DNA of 64,000 bases from Brevinematales bacterium (GCA_020059465.1 JAGVBZ010000030.1:124001-188000); one strand, 5' to 3'; positions 50,688 through 59,970 are shown, counted from the first letter of the stretch. Translations and numbers: made by a program. The notes: generated by a model not told the origin, from the sequence alone.

Positions 50688-52472
50688 CTACCATCCCGCG
50701 ATCTTCGTGATAAAGATATCATAGCTACCAAGTGCCGAATTGGTTTTAACATCGCTTCCGCCAAAGTCCGCCGCGAAATTATTTGTTCCCATGAAAACCC
50801 CGGTCAGGTAAATAGCGCCGTTCCCGTCCACTGCAACCCCATATCCGATATCATCAGAAAATCCCCCGAAACGCTTCGCCCACCCGTATGTGCCGTCCGC
50901 GTTGATCTTAGTGACAAAGCTATCGGAAGAACCCGCATTCGTCTTATAATCGGCCTGCATATAGTCGTCCGCGAAATTTACGGTTTTATAAAACGAACCT
51001 GTAAAATAAACCTCGCCGTTTTTACTCACCGTTATTGAATTCCCCCGATCATAATCAACACCTCCAAATTCTTTTGCCCACCCGTAACTCCCGTCGGAAA
51101 GTACCTTAATTACAAATGCATCACTCCATATCGCGATCTTTTCATCCGCTGTTCCGATCCAATCTTGAAGAAAATATACTGTATTATTAAAATACCCCGT
51201 CACGTACACGTCACCGTTTATATCAGCGGCAATCGAAAAAGCTGTATCATCACCGATGTCTCCAATTACCCTCGTCCATCCGTAGGTCTCGTCAGCGTTA
51301 ATTTTCGTCACAAAAATATCATTATTTCCCATTGCCGAGTAAATTCGAACATCGTTTGTGGAAAAATCCGCCCCAAAGTCCATACTATTTGAATTAAAAG
51401 TTCCGGTAACAAAAACGTTTCCATTTAAATCGACCGCGATTCCATAGCCATAATCATAGCTGGTACCGCCTATCCGGTGCGTCCATCCGTAAGTCCCGTT
51501 GGCATTGATTTTTGAAACAAAAACATCCGCACCTGTAACAGCAGCAGACTTTGAATCGTTTGTACCAAAATCCGCGCCGAAATTTACCGTATTATTGAAA
51601 GACCCGGTCAGATAAATATTTCCTGCAGTATCGACCGCAACCGAATTTCCCTGATCGCTGCCCGTTCCGCCCATCCGGTGCGTCCACCCGTACGTCCCGT
51701 TCGCATTAATTTTCGTGATGAAGATATCGGAACCATTAACATTCGTTTTAATATCGCTTCCGCTCCAGTCCGCCGCAAAATTGATAATATCAGAAAATAA
51801 TCCAATTATATAAACGTTCCCGTTCCCGTCCACGGCAACCGATTTCCCGGAACAATTAACCGACCCGCCGAAAGTATGAGTCCAACCGTATGTTCCGTCC
51901 GCGTTTATCTTTGTGATAAATATATCATTATCCGCACCAGCGTCGATAGTATCGCTTCCGCCCCAATCCGCCGCAAAATCAACCACTGAGTAAAAACTCC
52001 CGGTAATATAGACATTCCCCGCCGCGTCCACTGTAATCGACTTCCCGTAATCGTCGCTATTCCCGCCGATCCGGTGCGTCCACCCGTACTTGCTCGCGTA
52101 CAGCACCCACGGCGCGCTGATATTGGTTTCCCCGTTATCGGCGATCGCGCGCGCGAAGATGAGGTTCGATCCCTCGATCAGCGTCAGGGCCTTCGACCAT
52201 GATGCTATCCCCGACGCGTCGCCCCACACCCCGTTATTAAGCTGAACCTGCACCCTCACCACCTTGAGCGGTTTGTCCATTTTCGCCGTGCCGGTCAGTG
52301 TGACCTCGGGATTGAGAGTGGTATACCCGTTCGCTGGGGTATCGATACTCACCCCAGGTACGGCGTTATCCAGTAATTGAACCAGCACATCGTTCGGTTC
52401 GAGAAGTTCGTCGAATAACGCACATGATGACAATAATACCGCTCCAACCAAAATCAACCCCACCCCTTTCAT
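50688..52472 (-). CDS. SBBP-repeat beta-propeller lipoprotein, seven repeats
   Basis: The start is the ATG at 52470-52472 (GGAGG five bases upstream), not a GTG two codons earlier; 594 residues. The lipoprotein signal ends LLSSC. A short Ig-like domain (about 45-130: GYTTLNPEVTLTGTA) precedes seven tandem repeats of 60 or so residues, each beginning YGWTHR-GG or YGWAK-FGG and containing GNVYITGSF and DIFITKINADGTYGW. These are SBBP motifs, one per blade of a seven-bladed propeller. The DNA repeats are diverged. Surface or periplasmic binding protein; ligand unknown. Confidence 0.88.
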   Translation of the reverse strand: MKGVGLILVGAVLLSSCALFDELLEPNDVLVQLLDNAVPGVSIDTPANGYTTLNPEVTLTGTAKMDKPLKVVRVQVQLNNGVWGDASGIASWSKALTLIEGSNLIFARAIADNGETNISAPWVLYASKYGWTHRIGGNSDDYGKSITVDAAGNVYITGSFYSVVDFAADWGGSDTIDAGADNDIFITKINADGTYGWTHTFGGSVNCSGKSVAVDGNGNVYIIGLFSDIINFAADWSGSDIKTNVNGSDIFITKINANGTYGWTHRMGGTGSDQGNSVAVDTAGNIYLTGSFNNTVNFGADFGTNDSKSAAVTGADVFVSKINANGTYGWTHRIGGTSYDYGYGIAVDLNGNVFVTGTFNSNSMDFGADFSTNDVRIYSAMGNNDIFVTKINADETYGWTRVIGDIGDDTAFSIAADINGDVYVTGYFNNTVYFLQDWIGTADEKIAIWSDAFVIKVLSDGSYGWAKEFGGVDYDRGNSITVSKNGEVYFTGSFYKTVNFADDYMQADYKTNAGSSDSFVTKINADGTYGWAKRFGGFSDDIGYGVAVDGNGAIYLTGVFMGTNNFAADFGGSDVKTNSALGSYDIFITKIAGW

Positions 52473-52527
52473 ACGCACCTCCGTTTATAATGCTATTTCA
52501 TTTCTCAATATCAGGATACAACACCTC

Positions 52528-52556
52528 AACATAAAACATAATGAACAATTTGTCAA
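52528..52556 (-). promoter_or_regulatory. Promoter for the SBBP-repeat lipoprotein
   Basis: On the minus strand, a perfect TTGACA (52551-52556), 17-base spacer and TATGTT (52528-52533), about 55 bases before the start. Confidence 0.65.
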
Positions 52557-52683
52557 AATATATAAATGATTATTTCATAATACTATACAACACTGCCGGA
52601 TATGCTTTTTTGAATTAAATCAGAATCAGTGAGTGGGGAAAGGCAGCACTAAATATATATAATACCACACGAGGCGGTAAAAA

Positions 52684-52788
52684 GTGAAATTAGATATGTT
52701 TTTTTTGCATCCGGAGTTGAATATTGATAAGATTCGATTTTTTTCGAGAAAGTGTGTAAATTATCATTATACGGGATTTACCCGCTGA
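52684..52788 (+). CDS. Possible small protein of 34 residues (doubtful)
   Basis: GTG 52684 to TGA 52788 encodes MKLDMFFLHPELNIDK... with GAGGCGG seven bases before the start. The product is basic and hydrophobic at its N-terminus. There is no similarity that I recognise, and AT-rich DNA produces such frames by chance. It sits between divergent genes, so a leader peptide or an unrelated small protein are both possible. Confidence 0.2.
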   Translation: MKLDMFFLHPELNIDKIRFFSRKCVNYHYTGFTR

Positions 52789-52848
52789 AAACTTGCTAAA
52801 TCGCATTCCTGTATTAAAATAATAGGCTAAACTTTACAGAGGGTAAGA

Positions 52849-53382
52849 ATGGCAGTATTGAAAATGTGCACGTACGGAGACCCAATTCTCCGGAAACGCG
52901 CCGAGGATGTTTCCGAGCTTAATGACGATGTTCTGAAATATATCATCGATTTAGAGGAAACCCTATCCAAACAGAACGGGATAGGTCTCGCCGCCCCGCA
53001 GGTCGGTATTCCCAAACGGATTTTTCTTGTCGACCTCCGGCCGTCGAAGGAAGATAAGAAAATCGCGCTGATCAATCCTGAGATCATCTACCGTTCTTCC
53101 GATATCATCGAACGCGAAGAAGGCTGCCTGTCTGTCCCCGAGGTATGGGGCAGCGTCATCCGCCCGGAATCGATCAAGATGAAGGGAATGCTCCCTAACG
53201 GGCGTATCGTGACAATCCGCGCCGACGGCCTCTACGCACGAGCGCTTCAGCACGAGTACGACCATCTGGAGGGAGTCCTTTTTATCGATTATCTCAGCAC
53301 CGGCGAACTGGATAAAAATAAAGAACTGCTCGATACTATTATAGAAAAGAATCGCAAGAAACTGGACCGGATCCAGATATGA
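52849..53382 (+). CDS. def: Peptide deformylase
   Basis: The 177-residue product has all three motifs: GIGLAAPQVG (residues 44-53), EGCLSVP (Cys93) and QHEYDHLEG (His135, Glu136, His139), forming the Fe/Zn site. It removes the formyl group from nascent proteins. GAGGG precedes the ATG. Its 3' end overlaps fmt by an ATGA junction, the usual def-fmt pairing. The C-terminal tail (LLDTIIEKNRKKLDRIQI) is a helix slightly longer than in E. coli. Confidence 0.97.
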   Translation: MAVLKMCTYGDPILRKRAEDVSELNDDVLKYIIDLEETLSKQNGIGLAAPQVGIPKRIFLVDLRPSKEDKKIALINPEIIYRSSDIIEREEGCLSVPEVWGSVIRPESIKMKGMLPNGRIVTIRADGLYARALQHEYDHLEGVLFIDYLSTGELDKNKELLDTIIEKNRKKLDRIQI

Positions 53383-54320
53383 AACTGGTCTTTTGGGGTA
53401 GTTCCGGTTTTTCTATCCCCTCGCTTGAACTCCTTTACCGCAGCCATACGATAGCCGCGGTAGTGACCAATCCCGATAAACCTGCCGGGCGGCACGGCGA
53501 ACTCCATCAAACCCCTGTCAAGCAATTTGCATCAGATCACGGTATCCCATGCCTCCAACCCGCGTCGCTTAAGGACGGGGCGCTCCGCGAACCTCTCGCG
53601 GAAATTTCTCCCGATCTATCGGTCATTGTTTCCTACGGCAGGATTATCCCCGACGATCTGATTTATCTGCCGAAACACCACTCCGTCAACCTTCACGCCT
53701 CTTTGCTTCCGAAATACCGTGGCGCCTCGCCGATACAGTCTGCGCTCCTGCATGGCGATACGATCACGGGTAACACGGTTCAGTTTATCACCAAGGAACT
53801 TGATAAGGGCGATATAATTCTCTCGGAAGAAACTTCCATTCTGCCGGACGATACCTGCGAGTCCCTGTCTGAAAAACTCGCCGCAAGCGGCGCAGAACTC
53901 TTACTCCGCGCGGTCGAGGGTATCGACCACGGGGATATCCGGCGTACCCCGCAGGACGACTCGCTCGCAACATTCTGTTCGATCATCAAACGCGAAGACG
54001 GATACATCAGCTTCGCGGACGAGACCGCAGGAGAAATTATGAATAAGTACCGGGCATATTATCCGTGGCCGGGTATCTATACGGATTATCATGATGAAAA
54101 AAGCGAAAAACAAATCCGTGTTTCTTTTACGAAAATCGGATTTAATGATAAAATATTAGGCGCACCTGGGACAGTCTTAAAAGCCGGAAAAGAAGGCTTG
54201 ATTATCGGTTGTAAAAAAAACTCGATTACGGTAGAAACTATTAAACCTGCCGGAAAGAGCGAAATGAACGCCGCCGCTTTTATAAACGGATACAGGCCGG
54301 TTACCGGCTTATTATTTTAA
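53379..54320 (+). CDS. fmt: Methionyl-tRNA formyltransferase
   Basis: The 313-residue product has the formyltransferase core: VNLHASLLPKYRGASPIQ (Asn114, His116 and the SLLPKYRG signature), then ITKELDKGDII with the catalytic Asp. The C-terminal domain (about 205-313) is the OB-like tRNA-binding domain (VLKAGKEGLIIGCKKNSITVETIKPAGKSEMNAAAFING). It formylates initiator Met-tRNA using 10-formyl-THF. Overlaps def by four bases. Confidence 0.96.
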   Translation: MKLVFWGSSGFSIPSLELLYRSHTIAAVVTNPDKPAGRHGELHQTPVKQFASDHGIPCLQPASLKDGALREPLAEISPDLSVIVSYGRIIPDDLIYLPKHHSVNLHASLLPKYRGASPIQSALLHGDTITGNTVQFITKELDKGDIILSEETSILPDDTCESLSEKLAASGAELLLRAVEGIDHGDIRRTPQDDSLATFCSIIKREDGYISFADETAGEIMNKYRAYYPWPGIYTDYHDEKSEKQIRVSFTKIGFNDKILGAPGTVLKAGKEGLIIGCKKNSITVETIKPAGKSEMNAAAFINGYRPVTGLLF

Positions 54321-54332
54321 AGGAGACCCAAG

Positions 54333-55403
54333 ATGCAGGGTAATGTGAAAAAAATCGGTTTTTTTCAGCGTCTGTTAATCAAGCTGAAGAGCCCTACGGA
54401 AAATAAGCATACGGATATATATACCCGCTTTCTGCGTAAAATGCTCTTTTTCGCCGTACTCGCGGGCGTACTCGCCATCATCACTATCTTCGCCGTACTG
54501 ACTATCAACAGCATAGGAACGCCGCTGACCAAAGTTCCTGCTGTAATCGGGATGAATGTCGTGGACGCCGCGCTTGCGCTTGAAGAACGGGGACTGACCG
54601 TACAAATCGATAAGAAATTCGATAAAACGGTGGAACGTTTCATGGTGGTCGAACAGTATCCCAGCCCGGGTATCACTGTCCGTGAGGATCGTGTGGTCAA
54701 AATATTGGTCAGCATGGGTAAAGACACCTATGTCGTACCCGACCTGATCGGGATGAACAGAATTCAGGCGGAGTCGATACTCAAACAGAATAAAATCACC
54801 TATTCGGTGAAGATCATTCAGGCAAGCGAATATCAAACGAATGTCGTTATCAGCCAGGATCTCAAGGCGGGACAGGAAGTCGAACGTTTCGTGAAACTCC
54901 AGCTCCTCGTCAATTCCGATGTGAAGAAGGACGAGTACCGTGTCGCCGACTTCTCGAAACAACCCCTCGAAATCGCCGTCAAGGACCTTTTCGATGCGGG
55001 TGTGATTCCGAAACTTGAGAAAGTGGTCACCGAACTGACAGAGGAAGACGGATTGGTCTTGGGGCAGGATATCCCGCCCAGTTCGGTAGTCAAAAAGAAC
55101 TCGTCTGTCACCCTAAAAGTCGGGGTCTACGGTAAGGACGATATGGAAAAGGCGAAATATACATTTCATATATTCCGTTACTACCTGACAAAATCTTCAG
55201 TGCCCGATCTCGGGACAGGCGCATCCGCGGGGCCGTCGGCGCAGATTAAGATTACAGTCGACGACGAACTGAACAGCGAACGTGAAATCATGAATATGCC
55301 GATCGAGTACAATAACTGGATCGTCGTTACCTTTAAATCGTTCGGGAAAACCTCGCTTTATCTGACCGCGAACAATACTTTCCTGCGCGAGGAAAAATAT
55401 TGA
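54333..55403 (+). CDS. Membrane-anchored PASTA-domain protein without kinase
   Basis: The 356-residue product has a cytoplasmic N-terminus of about 35 residues, one membrane helix (MLFFAVLAGVLAIITIFAVL) and three PASTA-type domains (about 65-280: VPAVIGMNVVDAALALEERGL, VPDLIGMNRIQAESILKQNKI, and VADFSKQPLEIAVKDLFDAGV). The C-terminal 75 residues form an extra beta domain. PASTA domains bind peptidoglycan or beta-lactams and normally sit on PrkC/PknB-type Ser/Thr kinases, but no kinase domain is present. Gene order def-fmt-PASTA-rpe fits the Firmicutes prkC cluster with kinase, phosphatase, rsmB and rsgA genes missing. Confidence 0.85.
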   Translation: MQGNVKKIGFFQRLLIKLKSPTENKHTDIYTRFLRKMLFFAVLAGVLAIITIFAVLTINSIGTPLTKVPAVIGMNVVDAALALEERGLTVQIDKKFDKTVERFMVVEQYPSPGITVREDRVVKILVSMGKDTYVVPDLIGMNRIQAESILKQNKITYSVKIIQASEYQTNVVISQDLKAGQEVERFVKLQLLVNSDVKKDEYRVADFSKQPLEIAVKDLFDAGVIPKLEKVVTELTEEDGLVLGQDIPPSSVVKKNSSVTLKVGVYGKDDMEKAKYTFHIFRYYLTKSSVPDLGTGASAGPSAQIKITVDDELNSEREIMNMPIEYNNWIVVTFKSFGKTSLYLTANNTFLREEKY

Positions 55404-56080
55404 TAATGGGATCAGGGATAAAAGCAGCGCCGTCGATCTTCGCGGCCGATTTCTATTCGATCGGCGATGCGGTCGCACAGATTAAGAAGTCCGGCGCGGA
55501 CGGAGTACACTACGATGTGATGGATAATCACTTCGTCCCTAACATTTCGTTCGGCCCCAAGTTTATCGGCGATGTCGCCTCGAAATGCGGATTGTACGGC
55601 GACGCGCACCTCATGATCGATCTTTCCCGGGGAATTGAGCCGTATCTCCCGCTTCCTGTAGAACTGATTACCATTCATATTGAAGCATACGGCGATAATC
55701 CGCTTTCCAAGCCGGACCGCATGATAGAACTGTTGGGGTCGATACGTGCGGCGGGTAAAAATGCGGGGATTTCGATAAAACCCGCGACTCCTGCGGACGC
55801 GGTTGTCCCATATCTGGACAAGATCGATCTCGTTTTAGTAATGAGCGTGGAGCCCGGTTTTTCAGGGCAGAAGTTTATGCCCGCATCGCTCGACAAGATC
55901 CGCCGCATCAGGGAATTAATCGGCGCGCGTCAAATATCGGTACAGGTCGACGGCGGCGTGTCCCGCGATAACTACAAATCCCTGATCGGCGCGGGCGCGG
56001 ATTTTCTTGTGATCGGCTCGGCATTCTTTAACGACGCCGATCCCACGGGATGGATGCGCGATATCCACGAAAACGCATAA
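55400..56080 (+). CDS. rpe: Ribulose-phosphate 3-epimerase
   Basis: The 226-residue product (TTG 55400 overlapping the PASTA stop; an ATG at 55406 is an alternative) shows APSIFAADF, GVHYDVMDNHFVPNISFG and DAHLMIDLSRGIEPYLP. Later come GISIKPATPADAV, VMSVEPGFSGQKFMP and QVDGGVSRDN, the metal and phosphate sites of the TIM-barrel epimerase of the pentose phosphate pathway. GAGG lies upstream. It ends the def-fmt-PASTA-rpe run. Confidence 0.97.
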   Translation: MIMGSGIKAAPSIFAADFYSIGDAVAQIKKSGADGVHYDVMDNHFVPNISFGPKFIGDVASKCGLYGDAHLMIDLSRGIEPYLPLPVELITIHIEAYGDNPLSKPDRMIELLGSIRAAGKNAGISIKPATPADAVVPYLDKIDLVLVMSVEPGFSGQKFMPASLDKIRRIRELIGARQISVQVDGGVSRDNYKSLIGAGADFLVIGSAFFNDADPTGWMRDIHENA

Positions 56081-56117
56081 ACATATAGTAATGATGTTTA
56101 TTTACGGATAAAGTAAA

Positions 56118-57053
56118 ATGGGGATAATTAAGAATTTATGGACGAACCGTCTTCGTAAAAGAGTGCTTAATGAAGGTGTGGCGGTCGCGTTGGGTTCCGG
56201 CGGATTGAAAGGATTTTTTCATATCGGCGTACTCGAAGCCCTCGATGAAGTGGGAGTTCCTGTGCGGATGATCGCCGGGACAAGCGCCGGTGCGATAGCG
56301 GCAAGCGCCTACGCGGCAGGTATTCCCGTCGGGGATATGAAAGATTTTGCCGCGCACATCAATATGGGAAGCATTTTCTCGCTCGGAAACCCGGTTCTGC
56401 CGAAAAGCGGGCTTTTAAAAGCCGACTCTGTCATCGAATTCCTCCGTAAAAGCATTAAACCCAACCGTTTCAGCGAAATGAAAATCCCGCTCTATATCCT
56501 CGCTACCGATATTATGACCGGCGAACGTGTGATACTCCATGACGGCGATGTGCCTCTCGCGGTGCGCGCAAGCGTATCCGTACCGGCGGTGTTCGAACCC
56601 GTCATTATCGATAACCGGATACTGGTCGACGGCGGTATAACGGAAAACCTGCCTATCCCCACCCTGCGCAAGTACTGGAAAGGACTGATATTCGCGTCCT
56701 CTCTCACCGCGCCTCTCGCCCCGCCGATGGATATTCAGATCAAGCGGAACAGGAAACCCCTGATCCACTTCATCAAATCCATCCCGATCTTTCAGGGTGT
56801 CCCGTGGCTGGACGATAAAGAATTTGAGAGCGTCGAAACCCATTGGGCGGCCATCCTCCTCCGGGCATGGGATATCATATCGTATGAGAATTATTCCGTA
56901 AAGATAAAGAAATTCCCTCCCGATATCCTGGTAACTGTCGATCCCGAATGCAATCCCGGACTGAACAATCTGAACGAGGACGACATCCTGAAAATAATCG
57001 CGCGGGGTAAGGAAAAAACTTTCAATTGTCTTAAAGAGATCGGTGTGATATAA
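56118..57053 (+). CDS. Patatin-like phospholipase family protein
   Basis: The 311-residue product shows the patatin catalytic dyad: GTSAG with Ser56 (oxyanion hole GSGGLKGFFHIGVLE) and Asp171 in LVDGGITENLP. It is a predicted lipid acyl hydrolase, probably cytoplasmic or peripheral (no signal peptide). The C-terminus after residue 200 is variable (IHFIKSIPIFQGVPWLDDKE). The ribosome site is weak. It lies 37 bases after rpe and 20 before the subtilase gene. Confidence 0.92.
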   Translation: MGIIKNLWTNRLRKRVLNEGVAVALGSGGLKGFFHIGVLEALDEVGVPVRMIAGTSAGAIAASAYAAGIPVGDMKDFAAHINMGSIFSLGNPVLPKSGLLKADSVIEFLRKSIKPNRFSEMKIPLYILATDIMTGERVILHDGDVPLAVRASVSVPAVFEPVIIDNRILVDGGITENLPIPTLRKYWKGLIFASSLTAPLAPPMDIQIKRNRKPLIHFIKSIPIFQGVPWLDDKEFESVETHWAAILLRAWDIISYENYSVKIKKFPPDILVTVDPECNPGLNNLNEDDILKIIARGKEKTFNCLKEIGVI

Positions 57054-57072
57054 TAGTTTATAGGAGAGTTTA

Positions 57073-59175
57073 TTGAGAGTGAAACTTGTATTCGTCTTCT
57101 TTTTATTTCCCTCCATCCTGTTTCCCGTATCAATGAATCTCGGACTGAAACAGCTTTCCGCGATACAGCAGGGCAAACTGCAGATCCCGTCAAAAGGCAA
57201 GCCCGGATTTCAGCTTCTTTCGCAGGAAGGCGTATTGCCTTATGAAGTCTCTATCATCGGAAAGGGCGATCCCGCGGCCGTCGGGAAGTGGGGCGGGAAA
57301 ATCCAGTCGAAGAGCGGGGAATACTTCACCGCGATTATTCCGCTGAACATGATTGACTCGATTGCGGCGGAGCCCGGAATCGAACAACTCCTTCTCGGCA
57401 ACCCTGTCGAAAAATACATGAATACCGCCCGCCCGTTTGTCGACGCCGACCTCGTACATAACGCTGGGTATACCGGCAACGACGTTATTATCGGGATAGT
57501 GGACACCGGGATCGATATCGCGCATCCGGACTTCCTCTCGCCCTACGGGCTTTCGCGTATCCTTTATATATGGGACCAGAACTCGAGCACGGGGAAAGCC
57601 CCCCATGGATTCGACTACGGTACGGAATGGACGAAAAGCGATATAGACGGCGGCAGGTGTAATGTGACCGACCCCGGACTGCACGGCACGCATGTCGCGG
57701 GCATATCCGCGGGAAACGGTTCGAAGTCGCAAGGGTACTATAAAGGCATCGCCCCGTCAGCGAATATCGTATATGTGTGCCTCGATTTCTATAACAGCAC
57801 ACGTATCCTCGACGCGGTGAATTATATATTCTGGCGCGCAAAACAGCTCGGCAAGCCGTGTGTCATCAACCTGAGCATCGGATTCCATTGGGGCACCCAT
57901 ACCGCGACCGACCCGTACAATAAATACCTGGACAACCTGCTGAGTGACGCCAATTATGGAAAAAGCGGGAATATAATCGTATGGGCCGCGGGCAACGAGG
58001 GCGACGAAGGTATTCATACGACGAATACCATCAGGACTCTCACCGATACCGCGATACAGGTCAATATTCAGGATACATTCGTACAGATGGTGTTTTTCTA
58101 CTCCAATAGCGCGATCGTCCCGTTCGCGCTGGTTTCTCCGGGCGGTACCACGAACGTCTGGTTTACCTCGGGGTCGAATCCCTACGGGTTCAATGTTTCC
58201 TACAGCCAGATGAAGTACACGGAAGACAATATACACATGCTGGAAATAGATCTGTATAATGTCGCGAGCGGGAATTGGAAGGTGGTATTCCGAAACGGTG
58301 CGGTTGGGGCAAACACTCCCGTGCACGGCTATATCAATACGTCGCATCCGAACAGCGGATTCACAACACCCGTATATGCCGGCACCGTGTCGACATTCTC
58401 AGCCCAGAAGGACGCGATCAGCGTAGGCTCGATGGTCACCAAGATCGGGTTTACCAATTACACGCAGTCGTACTACGAGGATACCGGGCTGACTCTGAAC
58501 GATATCGCTTATTATTCCAGTATGGGGCCGACCGCAGACGGGCAGAAGAAACCCGATATCTGCGCGCCGGGGTCTTATATTATTTCCACGCTCTCCTCCA
58601 CCGATGCGCCCGCCCCGCCCGGATACCTGAAAATCAACAATTATTATCTGGCGCAGCAGGGCACGAGTATGGCCGCGCCGATAGTGACCGGGATTATCGC
58701 GGAACTTCTGCAGAAGGAACCGACGCTGACTGTCGATCAGGTACGGACAATCCTTGCGAATACCGCGAAAGCCAGCCTCCCTTATAAAGCCGATCCCGGG
58801 ACATGGGACAATAAGTTCGGGTATGGAGTGGCGAATCTCGCCCAACTCCTGTTCACCGAACCGTCGAAACCGAGCTTTTCGTCGAAAGTAGTCAATAACG
58901 TGCTCAATTTCTCTAAAGCGACCGATAATTTCGCAACGGTACAGATTACGGCGAACTCGTCGCAGATCAATAAAAGTCTCTCGATCAGGGTCTACGACCA
59001 GTCGGGAAATCTGATGATGAATTTAGGCGATACCACTATCAACGGAGTCGAGGTAATCAAGTATGACTGGGACGGAAGCGACAGCACAGGCCGAAAGGTG
59101 CCCGCGGGCGTTTATTTTATCATGGTTCAGGTGGACGGTGAAACCGTTCGTTATCCTGTGCTTGTGGTTAATTAG
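57073..59175 (+). CDS. Subtilisin-like S8 serine protease with FlgD-like C-terminal domain
   Basis: The 700-residue product starts at TTG 57073 (TAGGAG upstream) with a signal peptide (RVKLVFVFFLFPSILFPVS). The catalytic triad is Asp144 (IGIVDTGIDIAHPDF), His204 (LHGTHVAGISAG) and Ser532 (QQGTSMAAPIVTG), with oxyanion Asn in VWAAGNEGDE. A long insertion lies between His and Ser. The C-terminus (SIRVYDQSGNLMMN, YDWDGSDSTGRKVPAGVYFIMVQ) is an FlgD/T9SS-like Ig tail of about 65 residues. Secreted protease, target unknown. Its 3' end overlaps the barrel gene. Confidence 0.93.
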   Translation: MRVKLVFVFFLFPSILFPVSMNLGLKQLSAIQQGKLQIPSKGKPGFQLLSQEGVLPYEVSIIGKGDPAAVGKWGGKIQSKSGEYFTAIIPLNMIDSIAAEPGIEQLLLGNPVEKYMNTARPFVDADLVHNAGYTGNDVIIGIVDTGIDIAHPDFLSPYGLSRILYIWDQNSSTGKAPHGFDYGTEWTKSDIDGGRCNVTDPGLHGTHVAGISAGNGSKSQGYYKGIAPSANIVYVCLDFYNSTRILDAVNYIFWRAKQLGKPCVINLSIGFHWGTHTATDPYNKYLDNLLSDANYGKSGNIIVWAAGNEGDEGIHTTNTIRTLTDTAIQVNIQDTFVQMVFFYSNSAIVPFALVSPGGTTNVWFTSGSNPYGFNVSYSQMKYTEDNIHMLEIDLYNVASGNWKVVFRNGAVGANTPVHGYINTSHPNSGFTTPVYAGTVSTFSAQKDAISVGSMVTKIGFTNYTQSYYEDTGLTLNDIAYYSSMGPTADGQKKPDICAPGSYIISTLSSTDAPAPPGYLKINNYYLAQQGTSMAAPIVTGIIAELLQKEPTLTVDQVRTILANTAKASLPYKADPGTWDNKFGYGVANLAQLLFTEPSKPSFSSKVVNNVLNFSKATDNFATVQITANSSQINKSLSIRVYDQSGNLMMNLGDTTINGVEVIKYDWDGSDSTGRKVPAGVYFIMVQVDGETVRYPVLVVN

Positions 59176-59959
59176 CGCCCCATCAATCGGCCACAGCCTT
59201 TTTTCCACCGAGCTTTTTTACCAGCGCGACGCTTACGCGGAGGGTATCGGGGGCATTTATTGCTTCGAGAGCCCGGCGCTTGCACAGAAGCATACCGCAG
59301 TATTAAAATTCGATACTTCATATATCTCGCAGTTCATTATGCGAGACACTCTCAGTTTCTACCGGTTCATTCCTATGCTCGATCTGGGACTCGATTTTAT
59401 CTTCGTACCGGGTTTTAACGCGGTAGACGATACGGGGATCGAGCATATGATATTCCCGTTCGCTGTAGCCGCGCGCCTTCAGGGATATATCCTCAATAAC
59501 AAAACGATCTCCCTCAAACTGGGCGGTTTTCTCGGAGTGGAGAATGTCGCCGAATACGCCGCGCATCCTGTGATCGGCCTCAATATGGGCTTCTCGCTCA
59601 TGCTTACTCCGTGGCTGTCATGGGGAATCACCGGGGGCATAAACGATATGAATATCGCGCTTGTCCAGACGGGATTCTTATTCGATGCCGGATGGATGCG
59701 GTTTTACCCGGTATTCGACCTTACCGGAATAGAAAAATCGTTAAAAATAGGAATTGCCGTACCGTTATCGAAATCGTTCGCGCTCCTGTTCGGCGGCGAT
59801 TTTTCGATCGACTACAGCGGATGGAGCGTCAATTTCGGCACCGATATTTCGGAGCTGAACCTGTTCGGCCTGCCATCCGCGTTGGGAACATCCCTCGCAT
59901 ATAATCTTGCTGTGGGGGTAACGTTCCAGATCAGCCTTTCGCTCGCGTTCGGTTCATAG
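59138..59959 (+). CDS. Outer-membrane beta-barrel-like protein
   Basis: I place the start at GTG 59138, inside the subtilase gene, because MKPFVILCLWLISAPSIGHS is a signal peptide with GGTGGAC upstream; earlier in-frame starts lack one. The 273-residue product has alternating hydrophobic strands (IMRDTLSFYRFIPMLDLGLDFIFVPGF, LKLGGFLGVENVAEYAAHPVIGLNMGFSL, SLAYNLAVGVTFQISLSLAF) and ends close to a barrel-type C-terminus. Overlap by 38 bases with the protease suggests co-expression. Function unknown; perhaps an envelope protein served by the protease. Confidence 0.65.
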   Translation: MKPFVILCLWLISAPSIGHSLFSTELFYQRDAYAEGIGGIYCFESPALAQKHTAVLKFDTSYISQFIMRDTLSFYRFIPMLDLGLDFIFVPGFNAVDDTGIEHMIFPFAVAARLQGYILNNKTISLKLGGFLGVENVAEYAAHPVIGLNMGFSLMLTPWLSWGITGGINDMNIALVQTGFLFDAGWMRFYPVFDLTGIEKSLKIGIAVPLSKSFALLFGGDFSIDYSGWSVNFGTDISELNLFGLPSALGTSLAYNLAVGVTFQISLSLAFGS

Positions 59960-59970
59960 GAGGAGCACAG

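Larger units (their letters stand above)
52473..52848. other. AT-rich divergent intergenic region
   Basis: This 376-base stretch between the SBBP lipoprotein and def carries the minus-strand promoter described below and, near 52792-52820, a TTGCTA-16-TAAAAT pair that could serve def. A possible 34-codon reading frame (GTG 52684 to TGA 52788) lies within it. No hairpin terminator or RNA gene was recognised. Confidence 0.5.
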
